The notes beneath the pieces were generated by a model, which was given only the letters and a program-made list of their open reading frames with translations, was not told the DNA's origin and searched no databases. 19,014 nt of DNA from Betaproteobacteria bacterium (GTDB lineage Bacteria; Pseudomonadota; Gammaproteobacteria; Burkholderiales; SG8-41). Shown in pieces: positions 8,794-16,026 of the stretch; the stretch's first letter is position 1, and each line of letters starts with the position of its first letter. Where the stretch lies: assembly GCA_025353085.1 (NCBI GenBank), contig JANXRI010000337.1, positions 1-19,014 on the forward strand, read 5' to 3'. The position numbers and the translations under genes were made by a program.

Positions 8794-8819
8794 GCGGCGC
8801 CTCAAGGCGCCGCTTCTCT
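8794..8819 (+). terminator. Intrinsic terminator after the porin remnant
   Basis: GCGGCGCC (8794-8801) pairs perfectly with GGCGCCGC (8806-8813) around a TCAA loop, followed by TTCTCT. It lies 67 bases after the porin stop and 83 bases before the cyclase gene, so it separates the two transcripts. Confidence 0.7.
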
Positions 8820-8901
8820 CACTTGCCGGCAATCACGCTTCGCTCATGTACCCAGCGGGAAGCATTCAGTCAACCAACCCTGCGCGCCGTCGCGCGCCGC
8901 C

Positions 8902-10578
8902 ATGATACGCCGCGTGCGGCTCGTTACGGGTCTGGTGCTGTTTACATACGTCTCGACCCATCTTACCAATCACGCATTAGGGCTGGTGTCGCTGGCGGCG
9001 ATGAATGCCGGCCGCGAGTGGTTCCTATGGTTGTGGCGCAATCCGGTTGGCACCATCGCTCTATACGGTTCGCTGTTGGTGCATTTCGGCCTGGGGCTCT
9101 GGTCGCTGTATCTTCGCCGGAACCTGCGCATGCCCGCCCTGGAAGCGCTGCAGCTTGTGTTCGGGCTCTGCATCCTGCCGCTGCTGACCCTCCACGCCGT
9201 CGTCACGCGGCTCGGATTCGAATGGTTTGGCTTTGATGATACCTATACGCCGCTCCTGCTGAACTACTGGAAGCTGCACATCGACTTCGGGGTGCGCCAA
9301 GCGCTGTTGCTGGTGCTCGTCTGGACACACGGCTGCATTGGCTTGCACCTGTGGTTGCGGTTGAAGCCGGATTACGCCCGCGTTGCGCCATGGCTCGCTG
9401 TACTGGCGGTGCTGGTACCCGTGCTCGCACTGCTTGGCTTTGCCGACGGCGGGCGCGAGGTGCTACGTTTAGCCGAGCAACCTGGCTGGATACAGCAGGC
9501 CATCGCTGCCGCGCACTCGCCCAACGCGGCAGAGCGCGTAGCGCTCGAACGCACCGCCGAAGCCATTCTCCTGGTGTTCGCAGCAAGCGTCATGCTGACG
9601 CTCTTGGCACGCCTGCTGCGCCAGGCCTACGAGCACCGCCGCAGCGCAGTACGCATTCGCTATCCCGACGGCCGCACGGTGGTGGCGCCGCTCGGCTACT
9701 CCGTGCTCGAGACCAGCCGCTCCGCCGGTATTCCTCACGCCTCGGTGTGCGGCGGGCGCGGGCGCTGCTCGACCTGCCGGGTGCGCATCGTCCGCGGATT
9801 TAAGTCGCTGCCTCCGGCGAGTGCCGAGGAGCTTGTCGTGCTGAAGCGCGTCGGTGCCGCGCCAGACGTACGGCTTGCCTGCCAGTTGCGCCCGTCGCAC
9901 GATTTGTCGGTAACCCCGCTCCTGCCAGCAACCGCGACCGCACGCGACGGCTTCGCACAGCCTGACTACCTCGTGGGAAAGGAACAAGAGATTTGCGTGC
10001 TATTCGCCGACCTGCGAGGCTTCACCCGTCTGTCAGAGCGCAAGATGCCGTACGACGTGGTGTTCTTCCTCAACCGCTATTTCGAGACCATGAGCCGCGC
10101 CATTGAACAGGCGGGAGGCATCCCCAATCAGTTCACTGGTGATGGCGTCATGGCCCTGTTCGGTGTCAAGTCGGGCCCTGAGCGAGGTTGCAGCGATGCA
10201 GTTTCCGCAGCGAAGTCTATGCTGCGCGGGCTTGCCGCGATGAGCTCTGAACTCGCCGGGGAACTGGGCGAACCGCTGCGAATGGGGATCGGCATCCACG
10301 CCGGCCCGACTATAGTCGGCCGCATGGGGCACGGTGAAGCGATGTACTTGACCGCAGTCGGCGATACCGTGCACGTCGCGAGCCGTCTGCAGGATCTCAC
10401 CAAGCTATACCAGTGCCAGATGATCATTTCGGAGGCCGCAGCGCAGCGCGCCGGGATCGACGTTTCAGGTTTTCCTCGTCACGAGGTGACGGTCAGGAAC
10501 CGCACCGAGCCGGTCGCGATCCGCGCCATCGAAGATTTGGAATCGCTCCCAACGATGCCCGAACACGTCGCTCGGTAG
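8902..10578 (+). CDS. Membrane-anchored redox adenylate/guanylate cyclase (cytochrome b-like anchor, 2Fe-2S ferredoxin, class III cyclase)
   Basis: The 558-residue protein has three modules. Residues 1-240 contain about six membrane helices with many His (H20, H24, H61, H98, H126, H143, H149). They resemble the diheme-b anchor of succinate dehydrogenase subunit C, as described for CyaC of Sinorhizobium meliloti. Residues 248-345 are a plant-type 2Fe-2S ferredoxin domain with ligands C283, C289, C292 and C327. Residues 360-545 are a class III cyclase with metal ligands D370 (FADLRGFT) and D414 (TGDGVMALFG) and the catalytic Arg R495 in GDTVHVASRL. It probably makes cAMP in response to quinone-pool or ferredoxin redox state; that is inference from the architecture. 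H491 replaces the usual Asn, and N409 stands at the usual base-selecting Lys. ATG 8902 lacks a clear ribosome site. The gene is alone. Confidence 0.9.
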   Translation: MIRRVRLVTGLVLFTYVSTHLTNHALGLVSLAAMNAGREWFLWLWRNPVGTIALYGSLLVHFGLGLWSLYLRRNLRMPALEALQLVFGLCILPLLTLHAVVTRLGFEWFGFDDTYTPLLLNYWKLHIDFGVRQALLLVLVWTHGCIGLHLWLRLKPDYARVAPWLAVLAVLVPVLALLGFADGGREVLRLAEQPGWIQQAIAAAHSPNAAERVALERTAEAILLVFAASVMLTLLARLLRQAYEHRRSAVRIRYPDGRTVVAPLGYSVLETSRSAGIPHASVCGGRGRCSTCRVRIVRGFKSLPPASAEELVVLKRVGAAPDVRLACQLRPSHDLSVTPLLPATATARDGFAQPDYLVGKEQEICVLFADLRGFTRLSERKMPYDVVFFLNRYFETMSRAIEQAGGIPNQFTGDGVMALFGVKSGPERGCSDAVSAAKSMLRGLAAMSSELAGELGEPLRMGIGIHAGPTIVGRMGHGEAMYLTAVGDTVHVASRLQDLTKLYQCQMIISEAAAQRAGIDVSGFPRHEVTVRNRTEPVAIRAIEDLESLPTMPEHVAR

Positions 10579-10670
10579 CGGGGTAATTGAGGAAGCCGGC
10601 AACTTAAGCACAGGCGTTTTTTCAGCTTGTGCTAACCGATTCCGGTGCAACAAACCGGGTGCAACGCAAG

Positions 10671-10745
10671 CTGACCCCAAGAGTGCTGTTGGCGGCTGGA
10701 ATAAAGCCGGATGCAAATCGGTAATGTAATAGTAGAGGGGGTCAG
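10671..10745. repeat. Short inverted repeat CTGACCCC / GGGGTCAG
   Basis: CTGACCCC (10671-10678) and GGGGTCAG (10738-10745) are exact reverse complements 59 bases apart. They sit in the gap between the cyclase gene and the short Tat-leader ORF. Similar GGGGTCAG ends flank some small non-coding repeats in proteobacteria, but with one example this may be chance. Confidence 0.35.
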
Positions 10746-10788
10746 GACTGCAACTGGCTCATTTTTAATCAATGGAGGGGGCAAAATT

Positions 10789-10893
10789 GTGGATGAAAAC
10801 TCAAGCCAAATGACATCGCGCCGCTCGCTCATTCAAGGGGCGGCTTTGCTCGCCGGGGTGGCCCTTGTTCCTTTGTTTTATGCGTGGTATTGA
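10789..10893 (+). CDS. Tat leader-like mini-ORF, possible gene remnant
   Basis: GTG 10789 has an unusually good ribosome site (GGAGGGGG, 10774-10781). It opens a 34-residue peptide, DENSSQMTSRRSLIQGAALL then AGVALVPLFYAWY, with a twin-arginine motif (SRRSLIQ) and one hydrophobic segment. It stops just where a mature domain should begin. The leader resembles that of the HiPIP gene at 13617-13925 (NSRRSLLKK, then a hydrophobic stretch with ALPLL), so it may be the head of a lost Tat substrate. A genuine small membrane protein cannot be excluded. The frame is open upstream to 10711, but the ribosome site favours 10789. The 193 bases after it, up to the next gene, show nothing I can name. Confidence 0.4.
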   Translation: MDENSSQMTSRRSLIQGAALLAGVALVPLFYAWY

Positions 10894-11086
10894 ACCTGAA
10901 CCGCTGGGCTAGTGAGGATATTTAACGATTAGAGTTGTTGGTCGAATAGATAGAGTCGCCGCCTGCCATACGGTCCCGACAGGCTTTTCTTGACCCAAGG
11001 CATTTCGGAGGGGGTTAGGTTTGCGTTTCAAAATTGAGTTCGTCAATCCGTCCGGTTTGTAAGGTCGGCACCCACAGGAGTGATCG

Positions 11087-12664
11087 ATGAAACATTGGAT
11101 GGCTTTTGTCGCGTCTCGTCTCATGTGCGGTATGGCAGGCGCTTTCATGTTCGCCGCAACGGTCTCGGCGGCCGACCTGACGATCGCGCTCAGCGCCGTT
11201 GTCACGTCGATCGATCCGCACTACGTCGCCGTGGAACCCAACTCTACCATTGGCTGGCACGTATTCGATGCGCTGACACGCGTCGACGAACGCGCGCGCC
11301 TGATCCCCGGCATCGCCACCTCGTGGCGCGCAGTCAATCCGACGACGTGGGAATTCAAATTACGCGAGGGAATAAAATTTCACGACGGGTCTGAACTCAC
11401 CGCCGAGGACGTCGCGTTCTCGCTTGAGCGTCCACTATCGATTGCCGGCAGCCCGGGCGGCTTCGCGGTCTACGTGCGCCGCATCGTAGCAAAGCAGATC
11501 GTCGATCCGTACACCATACGGCTGATAACTACCGCGCCCTATGGCGCGATGCCGCAGGATCTCAACTCGGTCATGATCGTTTCCAAAAAAGCAGCGCTAA
11601 ACGCGACCACGGCCGATTTCGACAGCGGTCGCGCGATGATCGGCAGCGGCCCATACAGATTCGTGCGCTGGTCGCGCGGGGATCGCGTCGAGCTTGTGCG
11701 TTTCGAAGGATACTGGGACAAGCGGCCGGCGTGGGACAAAGTCACGTTTCTCATGATGCACACCGATGTGGCGCGCACCGCGGCACTCCTTGCCGGCGAC
11801 GTCGACGTGATCGAGAACGTGCCGACTTCCGATCTCGCGCGGCTGCGCGGCGACCGAAACCTGCGACTCGCGCAAACGGTGTCTTGGCGCACCATCTTTT
11901 TTCAGATCGACCAGTACCGCGCCCAGCCGCCGTTCGTGACCGATCTCGACGGCAAACCCCTCGCCACGAACCCGTTCAAGGATGTCCGCGTGCGGCGCGC
12001 AATTTCGAAGGCGATCAACCGCAAGGCGCTCGTCGAGCGCGCGCTGGAAAATGCCGCGGTACCGGCATCTAACGTGGTGGCGCCGCAGATTTTCGGCTAC
12101 AACTCCGAATTGAAACCAGAAGCTTACGATCTGGACGGCGCCAAGAAACTCCTCACTGAAGCCGGCTACCCGAACGGCTTCGCGATCACGGTATCGGCGC
12201 CGATCAACCGCTACATCAACGACGAACAGGTGGCGCAGGCGGTCGCGCAGATGCTCGTGCGCGTTGGCATCCACTGCCGAGTCGAAGCGCTGCCGCTAAA
12301 TGTCTATCTGACCAAAGCACGCGACCAGCAGCTTAGCTTCGCCATGCTCGGTTGGGGCTCTTATTCGGCGGACCTGGCGTTGCGAGCGCTGCTGGCGACC
12401 GTCAATCTCGAGAAAGGCCACGGCGCGTGGAACTGGGGGCGCTATTCGAATCCGAAACTCGATCAGCTCGTCGAGCAGGCGCTCGATACCGTAGACGAGA
12501 AAAAGCGCGCGGCGCTGGCGCGCGAAGCGAGCGCGATCGCCGCGAGAGATGTCGCCATCATTCCACTTTATCATCAGATCGTGACGTGGGCGATGAAAAA
12601 AAACATCGTCTACGTGGCGCGCACCGATGAACGCACGCTCGCCCAGTATTTTCGTCCGCAATGA
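11087..12664 (+). CDS. ABC transporter substrate-binding protein, family 5 (peptide/nickel type)
   Basis: CAGGAG at 11075-11080 places the start at ATG 11087; the protein has 525 residues. The leader MKHWMAFVASRLMCGMAGAF then MFAATVSAADL is a signal peptide cut near Ala-29. The mature part shows the SBP_bac_5 pattern: DALTRVDERARLIPGIATSW, WEFKLREGIKFHDGSELTAEDV, GSGPYRFVRWSRGDRVELVR, and VRRAISKAINRKALVE. Such proteins bind peptides, nickel complexes, opines or other solutes in the periplasm and deliver them to an ABC permease. No permease or ATPase gene lies in the window, so it is an orphan and must use a transporter encoded elsewhere. The substrate cannot be told from the sequence. Confidence 0.88.
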   Translation: MKHWMAFVASRLMCGMAGAFMFAATVSAADLTIALSAVVTSIDPHYVAVEPNSTIGWHVFDALTRVDERARLIPGIATSWRAVNPTTWEFKLREGIKFHDGSELTAEDVAFSLERPLSIAGSPGGFAVYVRRIVAKQIVDPYTIRLITTAPYGAMPQDLNSVMIVSKKAALNATTADFDSGRAMIGSGPYRFVRWSRGDRVELVRFEGYWDKRPAWDKVTFLMMHTDVARTAALLAGDVDVIENVPTSDLARLRGDRNLRLAQTVSWRTIFFQIDQYRAQPPFVTDLDGKPLATNPFKDVRVRRAISKAINRKALVERALENAAVPASNVVAPQIFGYNSELKPEAYDLDGAKKLLTEAGYPNGFAITVSAPINRYINDEQVAQAVAQMLVRVGIHCRVEALPLNVYLTKARDQQLSFAMLGWGSYSADLALRALLATVNLEKGHGAWNWGRYSNPKLDQLVEQALDTVDEKKRAALAREASAIAARDVAIIPLYHQIVTWAMKKNIVYVARTDERTLAQYFRPQ

Positions 12665-12771
12665 GCATAGGTGGTCAGCCTTTTGGAATGAGAGGGTAAT
12701 GGAATCAGGAGGGGGTGCGCCCCATTCGATTTGCCGCTGACGCAGCAAGCGTCGTCGCACTCGGCATATGA

Positions 12772-12792
12772 GGCTGCGCGTTTGCCGCAGCC
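12772..12792. other. Hairpin between convergent genes
   Basis: GGCTGCG (12772-12778) pairs exactly with CGCAGCC (12786-12792) around a 7-base loop. It lies 24 bases downstream of the stop of the leftward channel gene and 107 bases after the solute-binding protein gene. A transcript end for either side is possible, but no T-run is present. Confidence 0.35.
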
Positions 12793-12815
12793 GCCGGCAC
12801 TCGCTATGCCGTTTG

Positions 12816-13589
12816 CTAAAACCGCCCTGCCAGCTCGATCAGCAGTTGGCTGTCCGGCGTATTCCGGTTCGCCGCCGCTCCGGCGCGAAATCCGATCTGC
12901 CAGTCGCGCGTTACGAGATACGCTGCGCCGGCGTCCCATGACATCAACACCCCGCCGTCGGCAGCGCGCGCGATCTGCGGCGCCGAGTTTTCGATGAACG
13001 TGCGCAGCTTGTCCGTCCACTGCTTGTTCAGGACCAGTCCGCCGATTGCGGATGCATACCGCTTGCCGTCGGGCGTAAAGCCGTAGCGAATGCCCGGCAT
13101 GAAGCCGAGCGCGAGATCATGCGGTAACTCCCAGGTAATCACCGAGCGCAATGACGGCGTGACGCCATGACCCGTGAATTGCCCAGTGCCCGACGGCGTT
13201 TCCAAATGCAGTATCCACGATACTGCGGGCGTGTTCGTCGCACGGTCGCGGTCCTGTGCATGCCACTTGACGCCGAAAGCCGTATCGCCCCTGCCGCCGG
13301 CAGTCGCGCCCGATCCGTTATGGTCGATGACCCGCTGCGCGCCTTCGGTTTCCACCCGCAATTCCACTGTGTCCGTTACGCCGAAACGCAGCAGTGTCGG
13401 AGTGCCCAAGGCCGTGATGCGCGCAGGACTGCGTCTGTCGCGTTGCGCGACTACATCCGCTTCGAACTGGAAATGTCCTTTGCCGACGACTTCGGACGAT
13501 TCCACGAAATCGGGCCCATCGGTGTCTATCGTCGCGGGCGCGCACGCGGCCTCAGCCGCGAAAGCGAACGCGGCGACCGTCGTCGCCAA
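12816..13589 (-). CDS. Outer-membrane channel-like protein (phenol-degradation meta-pathway/transporter family)
   Basis: The 257-residue protein begins at TTG 13589 (no ATG is available before the in-frame TAG of the HiPIP gene) with a signal peptide ATTVAAFAFAAEAACA. The body alternates strands with charged turns and ends ELAGRF, a C-terminal Phe typical of outer-membrane beta-barrels. The pattern SSEVVGKGHFQFEADVVAQR, LRFGVTDTVELRVETEG and GDTAFGVKWHAQ matches what I recall of the family often labelled 'transporter' and linked to MetA-pathway proteins. It starts 27 bases after the HiPIP stop in the same frame, so the two are almost certainly one transcript under the ECF-type promoter at 13972-13997. 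What passes through the barrel, if anything, is unknown. Confidence 0.75.
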   Translation of the reverse strand: MATTVAAFAFAAEAACAPATIDTDGPDFVESSEVVGKGHFQFEADVVAQRDRRSPARITALGTPTLLRFGVTDTVELRVETEGAQRVIDHNGSGATAGGRGDTAFGVKWHAQDRDRATNTPAVSWILHLETPSGTGQFTGHGVTPSLRSVITWELPHDLALGFMPGIRYGFTPDGKRYASAIGGLVLNKQWTDKLRTFIENSAPQIARAADGGVLMSWDAGAAYLVTRDWQIGFRAGAAANRNTPDSQLLIELAGRF

Positions 13590-13616
13590 CCGTAAAATTT
13601 TTGCCGCCCCGCCGTA

Positions 13617-13925
13617 CTACGTGCTCTTCTTCGGCTTGGGCGTAAACGCCGCGCAGTAGCCGTGCGGACTGATCGCGCCCTCAACCATTTTGCATGTGCC
13701 CATGGCCTTCGGCGTCGCGCCGGCGACGAACTGCATGCAATCGTCGCAGTCTTTGCCGTCTTTCGGTTTATCCTGGTATTTCACGGCAGTTTTTTCCAGC
13801 TTGTCCGCCGCCCGCGCATTGCGGATCGTCTTCAGCAGCGGCAGCGCCGCCATGCCTGCAATGAACATGGCGGTTTTCTTCAGCAGCGAGCGGCGCGAGT
13901 TCGTTTCGATTAAATTGTCATGCAT
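13617..13925 (-). CDS. High-potential iron-sulfur protein (HiPIP), Tat-exported
   Basis: ATG 13925 follows AGGA at 5-base spacing; the product has 102 residues. Residues 9-17 (NSRRSLLKK) are a twin-arginine motif, followed by a hydrophobic stretch and a cleavage site near ARA-A40, so the folded protein is exported with its cluster. The mature domain has four Cys (C60, C63, C78, C91) in the HiPIP pattern (CDDCMQF, GTCKMVEG, HGYCAAF) that bind one 4Fe-4S cluster. HiPIPs carry electrons in the periplasm between the bc1 complex or other donors and terminal oxidases or reaction centres. The gene has its own ECF-type promoter and leads a two-gene transcript with the channel gene. Confidence 0.9.
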   Translation of the reverse strand: MHDNLIETNSRRSLLKKTAMFIAGMAALPLLKTIRNARAADKLEKTAVKYQDKPKDGKDCDDCMQFVAGATPKAMGTCKMVEGAISPHGYCAAFTPKPKKST

Positions 13926-13971
13926 GATTTCCTATCCGGTCGGAAAATAATGTGAGCGTTTAAACCGTAAT

Positions 13972-13997
13972 ACCGGTTGCGTCCCGTTTTAATTCCG
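13972..13997 (-). promoter_or_regulatory. ECF-type promoter of the HiPIP-channel operon
   Basis: On the minus strand CGGAAT (13997-13992) is followed after exactly 15 bases by CCGGT (13976-13972), 46 bases before the HiPIP start codon. The two blocks and spacing equal those at 15395-15420 and 15443-15468. It sits just after the cupredoxin terminator, as a promoter for a new transcript should. Confidence 0.7.
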
Positions 13998-14006
13998 CGT
14001 CGGCAT

Positions 14007-14039
14007 AAAAAAGCGGAAACTGCTTGTGGCGGCTTCCGC
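14007..14039 (-). terminator. Intrinsic terminator after the cupredoxin gene
   Basis: On the minus strand GCGGAA (14039-14034) pairs with TTCCGC (14018-14013), followed directly by six T (14012-14007). It begins 24 bases after the cupredoxin stop codon and would end the phosphoesterase-cupredoxin transcript. Confidence 0.7.
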
Positions 14040-14062
14040 GCGAACAACCACGAGCAAAACAA

Positions 14063-14440
14063 TCAATCGACGACGGTGAGCTTGCCGTTCATCTCCTCGT
14101 GCCCCGTGCCGCAGAATATGTCGCACAGGAACACGAAGGTGCCGGTTTTGTCGGGCGTCAGGCGCAGGCGCGTCGCCTTGCCCGGCACGATATCGGCGCG
14201 CACGTTGAAGTCCGGCAGGTTGAATCCCATCAGGACATCCTGCGACCGGAATTCCAGAATCACCGGCACGCCTTTCTTGAGCTTCACCTCGCCCGGAATA
14301 TAGTTAAATTTCTTCGCTGTGATCTTGATGACTTTTTCTTTCGGCTCCGCGGATTGCGCCGCGACGTAAGCGCCGAGAGAGCCGATGGTAACGACCGTAG
14401 CCGCCGCGACAATGCGCAATGTTTTTTTGCCGAAGATCAT
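14063..14440 (-). CDS. CuA-like cupredoxin (cytochrome oxidase subunit II-type domain)
   Basis: The 125-residue protein has an N-terminal signal or anchor (MIFGKKTLRIVAAATVVTIG) followed by a single cupredoxin domain. CDIFCGTGHEEM (C106, C110, H114, M117) is the copper-binding loop of CuA centres as in cytochrome c oxidase subunit II. The other expected ligand, a His in the SQDVxHxF strand, is Met here (SQDVLMGFNLPDF, M71). It probably acts as a periplasmic copper-binding electron carrier; whether it holds a dinuclear CuA or a mononuclear site is open. ATG 14440 has AAGG 10 bases upstream; GTG 14449, which overlaps the phosphoesterase stop as GTGA, is the alternative start. Either way the two genes are translationally coupled. 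A terminator follows. Confidence 0.85.
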   Translation of the reverse strand: MIFGKKTLRIVAAATVVTIGSLGAYVAAQSAEPKEKVIKITAKKFNYIPGEVKLKKGVPVILEFRSQDVLMGFNLPDFNVRADIVPGKATRLRLTPDKTGTFVFLCDIFCGTGHEEMNGKLTVVD

Positions 14441-14445
14441 CGCGG

Positions 14446-15330
14446 TCACGCCTTCACCACGGGAAACTCGGTGATCTTGTTGTCTGCGGCCTTGGTATCG
14501 GCATCGACTTCGCGGAATCCCAGCCCTTTATACGGCTGCGCCGGATCCCATGGCAATGGCGCGCGCGTCGGCGCCTTGCCGGCCTCCGGCAGGGGGAACA
14601 TCAGCCCTTTCGCCGCGTGGTGCGCAATATGTCCGGTCATGTGGTGGTGTTCCTGGTGGATGTGGCCGTAAAACACGGTAACGTTCTTGTACGGCATCAG
14701 CATATCGACCGCCTTGGCACCGTCCTTCGTCGCCCAGTCCCATTGCGGATAGAGATCGAACAGCGGGCGGTGCGTGAACACGACGATAGGCGCGTCGTTT
14801 TTCTGCTGCTTGAGGTCGGCCGCCAGCCAGCCAAGTTGCTCGTCGCCGATCGAGGCGCGCGGGTCCGACACGTTGTCGAGCACGATGAAATGCACGCCCT
14901 TATGGTCGAACGTATAGTGCGTCGCGCCGAAGAATTCCTGGAACGCCTTGCCGTTGTCGAGCGACGCATCGTGCTCGCCGGGCATGTAACGCACGGTTTT
15001 GACCTTGAGGTCTTTGACGATCTCCTTGAACTCCGAGAGCCGCTTGCGGCGCTCGACCGGATTGTCGGTGGTATGCGTGAGATCGCCGGTAAACATGATG
15101 AAATCCGGCTGGCGCTCGAGGCTGTTGACCGCCGCGACCGCTTTCTTGAGCGTGCCCTTGGCGTCGGGATTGGGCGGCCCCTCGAAACCCCAGTGGGCGT
15201 CCGATAATTGCACAAAGTAGAAATCGTCCTGCCCCGCCCCCAGCGTCACGCCGGGCAGGCCCGAAGCGAACACCACGCCGCCGAGTCCCGCGAGCTTCAG
15301 AAAATCCCGTCTGTCGATTGGTTTTGACAT
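14446..15330 (-). CDS. Tat-exported metallophosphoesterase
   Basis: AGGAG lies 6 bases before ATG 15330 and directly abuts the earlier ATG 15336, so 15330 is chosen; the product has 294 residues. DRRDFLKLAG at 6-15 is a twin-arginine leader, so the enzyme acts in the periplasm with its metals loaded. Calcineurin-like motifs are in order: D44-x-H46 (LSDAHWG), GD83LTH, GEHD (118-121), H187 in FTHRP, and GH223IH225. The family hydrolyses phosphomono- or diesters with two metal ions; the substrate is unknown. Glu119 stands where most members have the metal-bridging Asn of GNHD. A His-rich stretch (QEHHHMTGHIAHH) follows the last motif. It leads the leftward ECF-controlled operon and overlaps or abuts the cupredoxin gene. 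Confidence 0.9.
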   Translation of the reverse strand: MSKPIDRRDFLKLAGLGGVVFASGLPGVTLGAGQDDFYFVQLSDAHWGFEGPPNPDAKGTLKKAVAAVNSLERQPDFIMFTGDLTHTTDNPVERRKRLSEFKEIVKDLKVKTVRYMPGEHDASLDNGKAFQEFFGATHYTFDHKGVHFIVLDNVSDPRASIGDEQLGWLAADLKQQKNDAPIVVFTHRPLFDLYPQWDWATKDGAKAVDMLMPYKNVTVFYGHIHQEHHHMTGHIAHHAAKGLMFPLPEAGKAPTRAPLPWDPAQPYKGLGFREVDADTKAADNKITEFPVVKA

Positions 15331-15394
15331 TGCCATCTCCTCTTGGTGGTTAATGACCTAATTGCGGTAGAGTTCTGCCTGTCACCACTGTATA

Positions 15395-15420
15395 ACCGGC
15401 GAGGCGCGCGAAAAATTCCC
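15395..15420 (-). promoter_or_regulatory. ECF-type promoter of the phosphoesterase-cupredoxin operon
   Basis: On the minus strand GGGAAT (15420-15415) is followed after exactly 15 bases by CCGGT (15399-15395), extended to CCGGTTATA. The -10 block lies about 65 bases before ATG 15330. It is back to back with the sigma-gene promoter, the two -35 blocks being 22 bases apart. Confidence 0.75.
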
Positions 15421-15442
15421 GCTTTTAAAACTTCACTGGCCC

Positions 15443-15468
15443 GGGAATAAAATCCGCAACCAACCGGT
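15443..15468 (+). promoter_or_regulatory. ECF-type autoregulatory promoter of the sigma/anti-sigma operon
   Basis: GGGAAT (15443-15448) is followed after exactly 15 bases by CCGGT (15464-15468), extended to CCGGTAATG. The GGAAT-type -35 block and a short CGGT-like -10 block are typical of ECF sigma factors, which usually transcribe their own gene. It lies 27 bases before TTG 15496. Confidence 0.75.
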
Positions 15469-15495
15469 AATGAATCAATAGACCTGGAACCAAGC

Positions 15496-16026
15496 TTGGA
15501 ACCGCAGACCCGATTCGAGGAAACTGTGATGGTGCATCTCGATGCCGCCTACAATCTCGCGCACTGGCTCGCGCGCGACGAGCGCGACGCCGAAGACGTC
15601 GTGCAGGAGGCGTGCCTGCGCGCGTTCCGCTTTTACGCGGGCTTCCACGGCGGCAATGCGCGCGCGTGGCTGCTCGCAATCGTGCGCAACACTTATTACA
15701 CGTGGCTCGAGAAGAACCGCGCGCAGACGCAGCACGTCGAGTTTACGGACGACACCGTCGCCGCCGTCGACTACGACATGGCGACCACCGGCGACAGCGT
15801 CGAGCGCCTGCTGCAGGAAGACGACACGCGGCAACTCGTGCGCCGCGCGCTCGAGCGGATCCCGGCGGAATTCCGCGAAGTGATCGTGCTGCGCGAACTG
15901 GAAGACCTGTCGTACCGCGAGATCGCGCAAATCGCGGACATCCCGCTCGGCACGGTGATGTCGCGCCTGTCGCGCGCGCGCAAGCTCATGCTGCAGACTT
16001 TGAAAGAAATGGACCAGGAGTCCTGA
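15496..16026 (+). CDS. ECF-type RNA polymerase sigma factor
   Basis: The 176-residue protein has the two-domain ECF layout. Region 2 (about 8-75) contains the core-binding and -10-reading segment DERDAEDVVQEACLRAFRFY and the following ARAWLLAIVRNTYYTWL. Region 4 (about 115-165) contains the helix-turn-helix LSYREIAQIADIPLGTVMSRLSRAR that reads the -35 element. Length is normal for the group. TTG 15496 is chosen because the family usually has about ten residues before VHLDAAYNLA. ATG 15529 has a better ribosome site (GAGGAAA, 15517-15523) and would cut 11 residues, so the start is not settled. The anti-sigma gene begins 1 base after the stop, and a matching promoter lies upstream. The identity of the inducing stress is not shown; oxidative or metal stress at the envelope is inferred from the targets. 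Confidence 0.92.
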   Translation: MEPQTRFEETVMVHLDAAYNLAHWLARDERDAEDVVQEACLRAFRFYAGFHGGNARAWLLAIVRNTYYTWLEKNRAQTQHVEFTDDTVAAVDYDMATTGDSVERLLQEDDTRQLVRRALERIPAEFREVIVLRELEDLSYREIAQIADIPLGTVMSRLSRARKLMLQTLKEMDQES